A DNA stretch of 64,000 bases. Source: Rebecca billardiae RCC1528. Taxonomy: Eukaryota > Haptophyta. The stretch lies in assembly GCA_965240325.2 (NCBI GenBank), contig OZ251223.1:1674001-1738000 (forward strand), written 5' to 3'. A model generated the notes under the pieces. The model searched no databases. It saw only the letters and a list, made by a program, of their open reading frames with translations, and had not been told where the DNA came from. How positions within the stretch are numbered: position 1 is the stretch's first letter; every line of letters starts with the position of its first letter. The translations under genes were made by a program, and so were the position numbers. Shown piece after piece: positions 10,636-20,063 of this stretch.

Positions 10636-10933
10636 GACGGCGGCTGGGGGGCTCGGCTGCCCGCCGTGCGGCAACCTCAGCTGCCAGCTGCTGATCTTTT
10701 TTCGTTTGCACCGTTACGTAACTTGCTGGTACGCCGTTACTACTCTGAGACTAGTAGTAGTACTACTACTACTATCATACGACCCCAAATGCAAAATACC
10801 CGGCCGCCTGCTGAAGCCACGCTGACGCGGATCCTGCAGAGTGCCGTCATCAAGCGGACCGACATCCCGACTGCGCCGAGAGATCGGCGGAGGCCACGCC
10901 GCACGGACGTGCGGAGCATCGGTCGCAGATCTA
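10636..10933. promoter_or_regulatory. Candidate shared promoter with a 20-bp palindrome
   Basis: 298 bp between the divergent starts of the bestrophin (10635) and IDO-like (10934) genes. It contains a perfect palindrome at 10752-10771 (TAGTAGTAGTACTACTACTA) within a TAG/TAC trinucleotide tract. A regulatory role is inference; the palindrome could equally be microsatellite noise. Confidence 0.4.
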
Positions 10934-12388
10934 ATGCGGAGATCTGTTGAGGTGGCATTTGCTCTCGCGGGTGGAGGCGCCTGCTGGGTGGCGTTACGCC
11001 TTGCGCAGCGGCTCGCCCGCCGGCGACATGCGGACTCGCAGCTCGACGCGCAGGCGACCGTGCTCATGGAGGAGGCCTTCGACGTCAGCCCGCACAGGGG
11101 CTTCCTCGGCGTCGGTGCACCCTGCCAATGTCTCCCGATGGAGCACTCGAGCGCGTTCGAAGGCTGGGAGAGGCTCGCAGCAGAGACTCCCATGCTGATT
11201 CGCATGGGGCGGCTCCGACGGGTGGTGAAGCAGCTTCCTCCGCTCGACTGGCGCGCGCTGCGCGATGCAAACCCGCCGTGCGCGTGGCAGGCTTGCCCGC
11301 CGTCTTCACATGCGCTCTGGCGCGCGTACGCAATCCTAACGCTCGTGACAAACGCCTACGTTTGGCAGGGCGCGCCTGACGATGATCGATCTGCTCTTGT
11401 GCTGCCCTCGTCGCTCGCCACGCCGCTGCGCGAGCTTGCGGCCGAGCTGCGGATGCCGGCCGGCAGCACGCTGTCCAGCACGAGCCTGTGGAACTGGCAG
11501 CCTCGCGGTGAGGAAGGTGTCGGCGTGCTTGGACCCAGGCGGCACGCGCCATCGCGAGACGACCGTGCCCGCGCGTGGCGTGCAGATGATCACGACGTGC
11601 TGCTCTCGTTCACACGCAGCGTCTCAGAGGCGTGGTTCGACGTTTGCATCGCCGAGGTCGACGGCTGCGGCGGCCCTGCGCTGCTCGCTCTCGTGAAGCT
11701 CAAGCTCCTGCTGAGCGGCGAGCACTCCGGCGACGAGGCGGTCACGACGGTGCTCGTGGCGCGCTACCTACGCGTCATCCCGCCAGTGCTTCGGCGCGCT
11801 GTGCAGGCGCTGCACCGCATCCCCGAGAAGTGCCGGCCTGCGGAATTCCAAGCCGCCGTCCGGCAGTGGACGGGTGGTTGGCGCAGGGGAAAAGCGTTTC
11901 CCCGCGGCCTGGGCTATGAGACGCCTACTGGGAAGGTGGGGCGGCTGGAGTGCGGAGGTGTGAGCGGGGCTCAGAGCCCCTTCTTTGCGGCGCTGGATGC
12001 GGCGCTTGGCGTGGCCCACGGAGGAGTCGCCCTGGGCGCTGCTGTCGAGCGGGCCGCCCCGCCATCGGCGCGTGCTTTTCTTCAGTACATCAGCGAGCTC
12101 TGGCCAACGCTGCGGACATGGCTCGCCGCGCCGGGCCATGCGCATGCCCGCGAGGCCTACAACGAGGCAATCGCAGAGCTCGCCGCCTTTTGTGACGGAT
12201 ATCTCACCACCATGCACGAGCTCGGCCACCAGGGCGACACTGCCAGCAGCGGCAGCCCCGCTTCCAGCCTCACTCCCAGCCTCAGCCTCAGCCCCAGCCC
12301 CAGCCCGCCCAGCAGAGCTGAAAGGACGACGATGACGCCGACATCCACGGTTGACGACGATGTGGTGACGCTGAGGCTCATGCTGTGA
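10934..12388 (+). CDS. Indoleamine 2,3-dioxygenase-like protein lacking the proximal heme His
   Basis: 484 residues from the ATG at 10934. After a hydrophobic N-terminal segment (VEVAFALAGGGACWVALRL, possible anchor or signal) the IDO fold is readable throughout: DVSPHRGFLG, FEGWERLAAETPMLI, TNAYVWQGAP, the Ser/Gly loop GGVSGAQSPFFAALDAALGV matching the family GGSAxQS...FDxxLG motif, and the terminal helix REAYNEAIAELAAF. Family enzymes oxidise tryptophan to N-formylkynurenine. The position aligning without gaps to the proximal heme-ligand His (human IDO1 His346) is Tyr423 in AAFCDGYLTTM, and the nearby conserved Arg is Cys. The family fold is clear, but dioxygenase activity is doubtful. The tail is Ser/Pro-rich. 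Antisense and alternative frames show no motif. Confidence 0.82.
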   Translation: MRRSVEVAFALAGGGACWVALRLAQRLARRRHADSQLDAQATVLMEEAFDVSPHRGFLGVGAPCQCLPMEHSSAFEGWERLAAETPMLIRMGRLRRVVKQLPPLDWRALRDANPPCAWQACPPSSHALWRAYAILTLVTNAYVWQGAPDDDRSALVLPSSLATPLRELAAELRMPAGSTLSSTSLWNWQPRGEEGVGVLGPRRHAPSRDDRARAWRADDHDVLLSFTRSVSEAWFDVCIAEVDGCGGPALLALVKLKLLLSGEHSGDEAVTTVLVARYLRVIPPVLRRAVQALHRIPEKCRPAEFQAAVRQWTGGWRRGKAFPRGLGYETPTGKVGRLECGGVSGAQSPFFAALDAALGVAHGGVALGAAVERAAPPSARAFLQYISELWPTLRTWLAAPGHAHAREAYNEAIAELAAFCDGYLTTMHELGHQGDTASSGSPASSLTPSLSLSPSPSPPSRAERTTMTPTSTVDDDVVTLRLML

Positions 12389-12477
12389 CTCAGTCGCACA
12401 GCGCTCGATAGTCCGACCGTAACGCCTAATAACTAACGTGATGTAGTGATGATGCGCGGCCGCCCTGCTGTATTCTA

Positions 12478-12670
12478 ATGGCCCGCGGTGCAGGGCGGAG
12501 CGCGTAGCGTGGAGCCCCGCCGGGGGCCCTCACTACGTTGTCAAAAAGATCTTTTGATCAAAGAAAAGGGGATGGGGGACGATTTTGAGGGCTGTTGGAG
12601 GGTGAGTTTTCGACTTTTTGAGGGGGGGTATGCTGTCCATCACAGCTTAAAAGGCCGCGCCCGCTGCAAT
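12478..12670 (+). repeat. Dispersed repeat family A, diverged copy
   Basis: It begins ATGGCCCGCGGTGCAGGGCG and continues through CAAAAAGATCTTTTGATCA and a G-rich tract to a CGACTTTTTGAG segment. It matches the better-preserved copies at 18375-18634 (-) and 40102-40384 (+) in order and spacing but is more diverged towards its end. Confidence 0.65.
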
Positions 12671-12814
12671 TATTCTTGTATCTACTATGGACGGACGTGG
12701 GATCAGATACCCCGGGGGTGAAACAAGTGAGTATTCCTATCCCTCTTGTATGCTGAAGTACGCCGTTTGCCGAGCGACGTTTGATTGTTTTGGGTCGAAA
12801 ACAGCTATGAAGCC

Positions 12815-12984
12815 AGATTCTTTTGAATAGTGCTTGTTCAAATACGTTACCCGTCTGTCTCGATGGATGAACCGCCTCGTCATATTAAAAGAGATTCTTT
12901 TCAATAGCGCTTGTCCAACCAAGTTACCCGCCTGCCTCGATGGATGAACCTCCTCATAATATTGAAAGAGATTCTTTTGAATTC
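12815..12984. repeat. 77-bp tandem repeat, 2.2 units
   Basis: Units start AGATTCTTTTGAATAG at 12815, 12892 and 12969 (partial). Each full unit carries CTCGATGGATGAACC. A diverged relative of the same unit recurs at about 13556-13645. Confidence 0.85.
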
Positions 12985-13133
12985 TGGTGAACACAGCTTT
13001 AAACAATTTTAATTCGTGAGAAAGCCCTGGGAGACCCAGCTCCGACCCCCTTTAATTGTGTGTCACCTACTGCTGTCCCAAGTAATACCGGAGTAGGAAT
13101 ACGAAGAATGGGGCCTCAAACGTTTTTTGATTA

Positions 13134-13227
13134 GGCACGCCTCGGGAATCGAGAACGCACTTGGTTAATTTTTGCGCCAATTAGGGCACGCCTCGGGAAT
13201 CGAAGCGCATGTGGTTAATTTTTGCGC
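13134..13227. repeat. About 51-bp tandem duplication
   Basis: GGCACGCCTCGGGAATCGA...GGTTAATTTTTGCGC occurs at 13134-13177 and again at 13185-13227 with a few substitutions and a short deletion. Confidence 0.8.
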
Positions 13228-13555
13228 GCGCCGCATAGAGATGTCGTTGCGATTCCCACAAATCTGGCGGCGATCTTAGCGGTACCCCCTTACCCAGTTC
13301 ATACCGCCTATACAATACGGTAACGGTACGGACCTGGCGCGCCTCGCCGTGCACCGCACGAGGCCACGCGCCCCGGCGCGCGCGCGCCCAACTGCGAGAC
13401 GCCGGCAGCGCTCGACGCGTGCCTCGCGCAGCGCGGCTGGCGAGCACGCTGAACGGCGTGGACGAGGCGCGCAACGCGGAGCGCCGTAGGACGCGCTGTG
13501 TTCGACCAGCCCCACCGGGAAAAGGCCGCTAGGCCCCCGCTGTTTAGCGCTATTT

Positions 13556-13645
13556 AAAGCCAGTTACCCGCTTGCCTCGATGGATGAACCTCGTCCTGTG
13601 CCATAAGCCCATAATGAAAGAGAGGCGCTTGTGAAAACAGGTTAC
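13556..13645. repeat. Dispersed relative of the 77-bp unit
   Basis: It contains AGTTACCCGCTTGCCTCGAT and GGATGAACCTCGTC, then GAAAGAGAGGCGCTTGTG, in the same order as the 12815-12984 array but with insertions, about 600 bp away. Confidence 0.6.
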
Positions 13646-14285
13646 CCGCCCGCCAGCGTTTGCGGGAGGCGACACGCCCGAGGCAGCGGGCGAGGATGCC
13701 GTGCAAAGGCGTGCGCGCCGCGCCGGTGCCCTCGCGCCGGTGGCGTGGGCTGGCTGGCTGCTGGTCTCGCCCACGCGCCCCACTCGCCCCAAGCGCGCAA
13801 CGCCTGCGGGAAGCGCCGGCACCATACCTAACTAACCTGCGCGTCGACGCCCGAGTCCTGCCGCGGCCCGCGCCCTCGATCGATCGTCGATCGGACCGCG
13901 TGCGTGCGACTCCGTCCGCGCCCGCGCGCAGGGTGGGAGGGGCTGATGCAGGAGCAGATGCAGGACTACCTCGAAATTGCACGCGACGAGGAGGTGCCCA
14001 GCGCGCACTTTACGCTGCGCGCATCATCGAGTGGTCGCCCAGCGAGCGCGGGCAGCCACCGGGCCGGCTGACGGCGGGCGCAGCAGCGCAGCTGCCAGCT
14101 GCGGACGCGCAGCGGGCGCGGAGTGGAGGCCGGCGCGGCGGCCGGGCAGCGGCGGTCGGCGCGGCAGCACGCTCGTATACATCGCGGCAGCTACCGCCGT
14201 CGTGCGGGGAAAGCACACGCTCTCGGCGGCTTCCAAGATGCCGACGGGCCACGGCGTGCAGGCTGCGTGCGCGCTGCAGTGGCTG

Positions 14286-14371
14286 TGTCGAGCTGCTGCG
14301 GCGTGTGCTCGAGGCGCGGCGCTCGCACGGGCTACGCGGGCGCAGCGGGTGCGCGCAGCTGGCGCACGCAG
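14286..14371. repeat. Dispersed repeat, copy 2 (see 2887-2972)
   Basis: It shares CTCGAGGCGCGGCGCTCGCA and GTGCGCGCAGCTGGCGCACG with 2887-2972, interrupted by a few small insertions. A third, weaker copy is at 14701-14790. Confidence 0.6.
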
Positions 14372-14700
14372 TGCCACGTCCTGCGGCGCCAGTTTGGCGG
14401 CCGTCCGCCCCCCCGAGCTCGAGTTCTGCGCGCTTTGCGACGGCGCGGCCGGCCGCGCCCATCTGCCTGCTTGCTTGGGCACGCCAGCATGGCCGCCGCC
14501 GGGCCTGCTACGCGCGCCGAAGCTGGAGGGCGGAGGAGGGCGCTGGGCTGCTCCTACGGCGTGCTGCAGCCCGGGCAGGCTCTACCGCGGCGCGGCGAGG
14601 CCGTCGCGCCTGCTCGCCGCCGTCGAGTCGCCCGTGCTGCGTGACCCTCGGCCGCACGTGCTCGGCGGCACCGCAGCAGGCGTCCCATACCACGGTATGC

Positions 14701-14790
14701 TCGAGCCGCTGTGCGCACCCAAGGCGCGAGCTGCTCGAGCGGGCCAGGTGGGCCCAGGGGGTGCGCGCAGCTGGCACACGCAGCCCCGCG
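14701..14790. repeat. Dispersed repeat, copy 3 (diverged)
   Basis: It carries TCGAGCCGCTG near its start and GTGCGCGCAGCTGGCACACG near its end, matching the other two copies in order. The middle is diverged. Confidence 0.45.
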
Positions 14791-15154
14791 TCATGGGGTG
14801 TCGGTTTGACGGTCGCCAGCCCCTGTGGGCTCGAGCGCTGTGCGCTTCACCACGGAGGTGCCGGCAGCGCCCCGCGGCGCGCAACGGCGGGCCGCGGGGC
14901 AGCATGGCCGCCGCCGGCGCCGCCGCACATGCCGCCCGCTCACGGGCAGTCGAGAGCTTGGGGCAGCACCTACGGCGCATGCTGCAGCTCGGGCGGGCTC
15001 TGCCAGCCTGCTGTGGCGTGATCGCGCATTTTCCAGACCGTCGACTCGCCCGCGCTGCATAATATTCCATTATTCGTTTGCCGCGCGTGCTCGACGGCGC
15101 TCCGCGCTGCTGCTGCCGCTACGGCCGCGCGTTGGACGGACAGCATATGCCGAC

Positions 15155-15217
15155 GGAGGGTGCACCGCGGGCCCCTAACTACGTTGGTTCTATGGAAGGG
15201 CCGCGGAACGCGGTCAT
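15155..15217 (-). repeat. Short dispersed repeat family B, copy B
   Basis: The near-palindrome is at 15199-15215 with one arm mismatch. The copy is flanked on its palindrome side by a (TA)n tract (15218-15234). The tail reads towards CCGCGGGCCCCTAACTACGT on the plus strand. Confidence 0.7.
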
Positions 15218-16805
15218 ATATATATATATATATAGTGTAACGGCGGAACGCGGCCTATATAATAATTCCAGCATCACTGGCTATGAATGTATACTAATAA
15301 CTGACTGCTAGCTGTACGATTCTTAGGAACGACCGTATACCCTATATATATCCTAATAAGACATTATAAGTATAGTCAGAGTAGACTCAGGCCGCCTGCG
15401 GCTCACGACGACTCACTAGTCTCAGATAGTGATGACTGACGGTGGATAACTCACTCTGCCTCAGATAGGGGGGCCAAACCGCCCATTTACAAATGAAAAG
15501 CAAAGTCGCGTCGCATTTTCGCTCCGCCCTCGGCCTTTTAGGGTGGCGCGGAGCCTTTTTCTCGGACCCCGCTCGAAAATCGAGCTTCACGCCTTCGGAC
15601 GCTCAGAGCTCGGTTCCGCTCCAGCGCGAGCGGCCGGAGGCAGTGGACCGCCGCGCGCTCGCGACCTTTGAGACGCCGAGATGGTCTCGGGTGCGCGCGC
15701 GCGTGACGCTGGTGGGCGCTACTGACCCGTGCCTTTGCGCCACCAGCGGCTCACCACCCGCTTCTTGGCCATCTCGCGCCGTGCGCGGCGCGCGTCGGCC
15801 GGCTTGAATTGGCGCGCTGCGTGCGCCCGTCACGCTACCGCACGGTGTGGCTCATGATCAACTCGCACAGTTGAGATCGATGCTCGCACCAAGTGCCCAT
15901 GTATGTATGTGGATGCCCAGCTCGCCTAACCTGCCCTGCTGCGCCGGAATCGCCGTCAGCAGACCGGCGCGAGCTCGCGCGCAACACCTCCGCGGAGCTC
16001 GCAACTGTCATGTTCCGCTTGTAGGGCCCGTGTTTGCACCTGCCGTGGCACTTGCGATGGTCAGTACGTTGGGTATGGGTCACGTGTGCCCTCTGATGGC
16101 GTCTGGGCGCCTCCCATTCGCCTCTCAGGACGTCGCGGACGTGCTCGCAGGCAGTCAGAGGCAGCGGTTGGCTCATTCGACAGGTCCGACGTGCACTCGA
16201 CCGTGCCTGCAAGCGCGCCCCTGTGACGCTCATGCCTGCAGAAGCAGATGCAGATGGGCCCTCATGCACCCTGGTGCGCCCAAGACCGGCGGGAGCGTCA
16301 GAGACCGTCTCAATCTTGACACCTTGCACACGCCGGCGCTTGCCGTTGGGCTCCGCGCAGCCAGCCAGGAGCGCCGAACAGCGCCGGATCAGCCTCTGTA
16401 GGCCGAATATCCGCCCCTAAGCCCAGAAATAGCGCGGAACAGGGTAGTGCGTACCTATATGGACCAATCCCATCCAGCCTGGTTTGGTGCAGACACGCCA
16501 GCCACCGCCTGGAGCAGACGTTTGCTGCCGAATCGCATGCTCGGCACTGTGCCGCACTGCGACGACGACAGATTTGACCTGCCTCGTAGGTCTCGGCCAG
16601 GGAGCGGTGACGGTTGGCTCGAGTCACTTTAAACCTTGACTATGACCGAGAGCACTCCCGGGCTAAGGACGTGGGGCCGGTGCTTTGGGTCTACTATGTC
16701 TGCAATACGCCGTACGCGTGGCCGTATACACAGTCTGAAAACGTATCTCGCAGCTCGAGATCAGACGAGGCTGTATTCATCAGCATGGCGCCTATATACA
16801 CAGTG

Positions 16806-16992
16806 GGTATGTAACGATCGGTGGCTTCTAGGAAACTACATATTTGACAGCCTGCCAGTACACAGCCTATATCGCATGTTGGGACCTGCTGCTGCTGGGG
16901 ACTCAGAACGATCTCGCTGAGATGCTCTATCAAAGTGAGGTCGACATGGTCACATGGTCTATATGTCACATATAGGACGATCGTTACATACC
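16806..16992. repeat. Foldback: 15-bp perfect terminal inverted repeats, 187 bp overall
   Basis: GGTATGTAACGATCG at 16806-16820 is the exact reverse complement of 16978-16992. The interior has further TATA-rich symmetry near 16946-16975. A family B copy starts 28 bp beyond it. This is consistent with a small MITE-like element, but flanking target-site duplication is not clear. Confidence 0.5.
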
Positions 16993-17019
16993 GTTTCCAA
17001 TAAGTTCAGGCTCATTCTA

Positions 17020-17080
17020 ATGACCGCGTTCCGCGGTCCTTTTCCGTAGAACGAACGTAGTTCGGGGCCCGCGGTGGCGG
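17020..17080 (+). repeat. Short dispersed repeat family B, copy C
   Basis: A perfect GACCGCG-TTC-CGCGGTC at 17022-17038 is followed by CTTTTCCGTAGAACGAACGT and a GGGGCCCGCGGTGGCGGTGC tail. Confidence 0.7.
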
Positions 17081-17235
17081 TGCACCCTCCGTCGCAGTCG
17101 TCCCGTACACGTGTAACTAGACTCCATCCAGCGGCGCGCCGCCCCAGCGCCGCGCCGCCGCCGGCGTGCGCCGAGTGTGGATGTCGGTCGTCGGCCGAGC
17201 TGCCCTCATCACAGACGGCCCTTACCTGACCCCCT

Positions 17236-17745
17236 GCGCGTGCGCGACGGCCGACAGGCGGATGCGACTCGGCGTGATCGACGCACGAGCGCGACTCTTG
17301 CACGCCAGGCCACCGGCGGAGCTGACTGACAGCCAGGGAGCCGGACGGCGCGGGACCGCGCGGATTCGACCGTTCGTTCGGGCCTGCCGCTGACCGTCGT
17401 CGCCGCGACGCCAGCAGCGCAGGAGTAGATGATCTGCAGGTCAGTAGGGTTCGACCTGCGCGCCTGCGCGACGGCCGACAGGCGGGCGCGAGGCGTGAGC
17501 GACGCATGAGCGCGACTCTACGTGCACACCAGGCACCACGCGGCCGAGCTGACTGACCGCGAGCCAGGGAGCACGGTGCGAGCAGCCATGCAGCACCGGT
17601 GCTTGCGCGCGCCGCGCGTGCACGGGGTGACACACCTCGGTCAGGCTCGGCACGCGTCGCAGAGGCACGGCCAGCTCTGGGCACGCCAGGCGCCCAGGCC
17701 ACGCGGAGCTGACAGCCACGGGGAGCCGACGGCGCGCGGGGCCGC
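17236..17745. repeat. Diverged direct repeats, spacing about 225 bp
   Basis: GCGCGACGGCCGACAGGCGG near 17242 recurs near 17466. The following blocks (a GAGCGCGACTCT segment, CACGCCAGGC/CACACCAGGC and a GAGCTGACTGAC segment) recur in the same order, with a partial third copy at about 17679-17745. Confidence 0.6.
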
Positions 17746-18374
17746 GGCCAGTTCCGAGTTCGACTTGCGCCTGCTCTGAAGAAGAGTTCTGGGAGACCCT
17801 GGCGGAGAGGCATGGCAAGGGGGGCGTGTGGTGAAGTCGGAGACTCAGAGATCGATCAGTCCGGCATCATGCGCCGCTGCCCCCGAGCTTGCGAGAGCCC
17901 GAACACAGGGCGGCGGCTGCGGCGGCGGCGGCGCGGCCGCGCGCCGGCCGGCCGCGCAGGCATCGACAGGGCGCGGCAGGGGCGTGCGGAGTGACTAGTG
18001 AGCGGGCACGAACGCGATGTCGACGGCCGTCGGGACCCGCCGCAGACGCGCGCTCCAGGCGCCACTCGGCACTTGCCACGCGCACCTGCCCATCGAGCGC
18101 CCCCTTGCGGACCAACCAAGAGTCGTCGCGGCTCGCTCGCCACCCCAGAAGAAACCTGCACAGCACGTCGTCCTTGCGACGGCGGCAGGTTTTGAGCTCG
18201 CCAGCTCGGTAAGTCAGTGACTATGGAATGGGCTGGCAACGAATAGCTGCGCGGGTATTTCAATAAGGCTTGCGGGTTTTAGACTCTAGATACCAACCGC
18301 CGCGAAGCCAAGTTCATATTCATCAAGGCGGAGGCAAACTATCACACATGAACGAGAGTCTACCCACAAAATCG

Positions 18375-18634
18375 CGCTCGTAACGAACCGTTACACTAAT
18401 GTCACGTCCAGCTGACGTCCAGATCGCACTTTACTTAAGGGAATCAGCTGGGCGCGGTTATTTTCGGCCTAATAGACCTCTCTATGCGATCTCAAAAACT
18501 CGAAACTCGGTCTCCGCCAGCCCTAAAAATCGCCCCCCGTCCCTTTTTTCTTGATCAAAGATCTTTTTGAAACGTGGTTCGGGCCCGCTGGTGCGGGCTC
18601 CACGCTGCGCGCTCCGCCCTGCACCGCGGGCCAT
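18375..18634 (-). repeat. Dispersed repeat family A, 260-bp copy
   Basis: The reverse complement of this interval matches 40102-40384 almost base for base, from ATGGCCCGCGG through GATCTTTGATCAAG and a GGGACGGGGGGCG tract to GTAACGGTTCGTTACGAGCG. It lacks a 23-bp internal duplication seen at 40102. Confidence 0.85.
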
Positions 18635-18971
18635 AAGTAAATATGCTAGCCGTTACGCCCTATATTCAGGGTATGTGCACCTGATTTTTTTACATGGCCG
18701 GCCCAGACCCCTCCAGAGGGCAAATGATCCAGCCCGAAATCAGCTCTAAACACTCGCTAGGACCCGCGCTCGTGGCCGTCAGTAACGCTACAGTGCCACT
18801 TTGGCCCCCCTGCCTCAGACAGGACTGGTAGTACTCGTAGTCAGCATATATCGTAGTCGCGGAATGACGACGAATTCTGCTCCCTATATTGAACCCGCTG
18901 CCGCGGCCCGTAAGAACTCGTGTACGTCAATCGATCGGCACCGTTGTGGTAACCGCGTAGCTCAGAGTCGA

Positions 18972-19994
18972 TCATGACTGTGCTTTCCTCGCCGCAAGGT
19001 ATGCTGCTGCGGCGTCGACTGCCGCTTTCTTGCTCTGCGCAGGACTGTCCTGAAGTGCGGCACTGTCCGGGCTGCCTGCTGACGTCGTGGCCCCGAGCAC
19101 CTCGTCCCGAAGGAACTGCGCGTTACGGTCTTGCGCCTGGAGGAAGCCCGGCTCCACCGTGTCCACGCGCTCGCGTGCCTCCTGCAGGGACATGGCTGTG
19201 CCCTCCGCCACGTCCTGGAGTCCGGCCTCGCCTGCCTCACCGTCCACCCACGCATACAGGAGCGACCGGGCAATGCCCGCCTCCTCCTGAGCACGCGCAG
19301 CATCTCGGAGGGCACCCGACTCGTCCTGGGCGGCAAGCTCCACTGCCGCGGCGAGCTGCGGCAGGCGGTCGTTGTGATGCGCCACGAGCTGGCCGAACGC
19401 GTCACCACCGTCCAGCCCTGCAGCGCGCAAGGTCGTGAAGGCAAAGGCGAGGTCCAGGAGCACCGCAGCGACGGCTCCAAAGGTTGCCGCGCCGCGCAGG
19501 TAGGTGGCAAGGCCTTGCGCGGCAGTGGACGGCACTTTCGCCTCCTGGGGACAGTCAGTGTTGTAGTGCGTGCCCCCGCAAATGTAACAGCGGACCCCAG
19601 CACGGATCTCGCTTTCGGGTAGCTCGATCGACTTGCCCGCACTCGCCGCCGCTGCGAGCCACGTGTCGGCGTCCTTGAGGCTCGAGCTGTGTTCTGCGCG
19701 CATCAGCGACAGTAGCTCCTGTGCGGGAGGAGATTCCCGCGAATCAGCGCACGCCGCTTCGACGGAAGCCGTGAGCGCGTCAAGCAGTGCGGTGCGTGCC
19801 AGCAGGCAGCGGGTGAGCGATCCGTAGGGCAGTTTGCCGGTCCCGAGCTGAATGGACAACGGGTGGTTTGTCAGTGCGAGTGCATCCGTACGTGATGCAA
19901 GGGGCGACACGGCCGACGATGAGGCAAGGAGGGCCAGCCAGGACACGCCAAGCAGGAGTGGCTGTGCCTTCTCGCGACCGGCCTGGGCAGCCAT
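18972..19994 (-). CDS. TenA/heme-oxygenase-fold-like helical protein with an internal zinc knuckle
   Basis: 340 residues from the ATG at 19994. The hydrophobic N-terminus (LLLGVSWLALLASSSAV) suggests a signal or bipartite plastid/ER targeting peptide. The region after residue 40 (LTNHPLSIQLGTGKLPYGSL) resembles the opening of TenA/thiaminase-II proteins (HP...GxLP). The protein is otherwise Ala/Leu-rich and helical, with VLLDLAFAFTTLRAAG and HHNDRLPQLAAAVELA segments. Between the two helical halves lies CYICGGTHYNTDC (residues 136-148), a CX2CX3HX4C zinc-knuckle-like motif. TenA relatives act in thiamin salvage or pyrroloquinoline quinone synthesis, but the active-site residues cannot be confidently placed here, so no reaction is claimed. 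Single exon; starts 69 bp from the divergent SDR gene. Confidence 0.6.
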   Translation of the reverse strand: MAAQAGREKAQPLLLGVSWLALLASSSAVSPLASRTDALALTNHPLSIQLGTGKLPYGSLTRCLLARTALLDALTASVEAACADSRESPPAQELLSLMRAEHSSSLKDADTWLAAAASAGKSIELPESEIRAGVRCYICGGTHYNTDCPQEAKVPSTAAQGLATYLRGAATFGAVAAVLLDLAFAFTTLRAAGLDGGDAFGQLVAHHNDRLPQLAAAVELAAQDESGALRDAARAQEEAGIARSLLYAWVDGEAGEAGLQDVAEGTAMSLQEARERVDTVEPGFLQAQDRNAQFLRDEVLGATTSAGSPDSAALQDSPAQSKKAAVDAAAAYLAARKAQS

Positions 19995-20063
19995 TCTTGT
20001 CCGGGACAAGCGAGCCGCTGCCCGCTTGGCGCTTGGCCTCCGCGCGGTGCGTGGCCGCTCGCA
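19995..20063. promoter_or_regulatory. 69-bp bidirectional intergene with a 15-bp palindrome
   Basis: Only 69 bp lie between divergent ATGs at 19994 (-) and 20064 (+), so the 5' leaders must be very short or overlap. CTTGTCC-G-GGACAAG at 19996-20010 is a perfect inverted repeat abutting the minus-strand start. A protein-binding role is inference. Confidence 0.45.

Larger units (their letters stand above)
12389..18971. other. 6.6-kb gene desert with diverged repeats
   Basis: No recognisable gene. It contains copies of dispersed families A and B, a 77-bp tandem array, smaller duplications, a foldback and short TA tracts (15218-15234). Overlapping antisense open frames at 15835-16329 (-) and 15847-16401 (+), and longer frames at 13.66-15.06 kb, show no domain or steady protein-like composition and are treated as chance. 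The mix of AT-rich and GC-rich islands suggests accumulated mobile-element debris. Confidence 0.6.

Noticed and set aside
13660-15062. Plus-strand frames of about 450 and 360 codons
   Set aside because: They have Ala/Arg/Cys-rich random-like composition, contain dispersed repeat copies and show no domain. GC-rich DNA yields such frames by chance.
15835-16401. Antiparallel open frames of about 165 and 185 codons
   Set aside because: They overlap almost completely on opposite strands and have no recognisable motif, with nothing to favour one. Left as unassigned.
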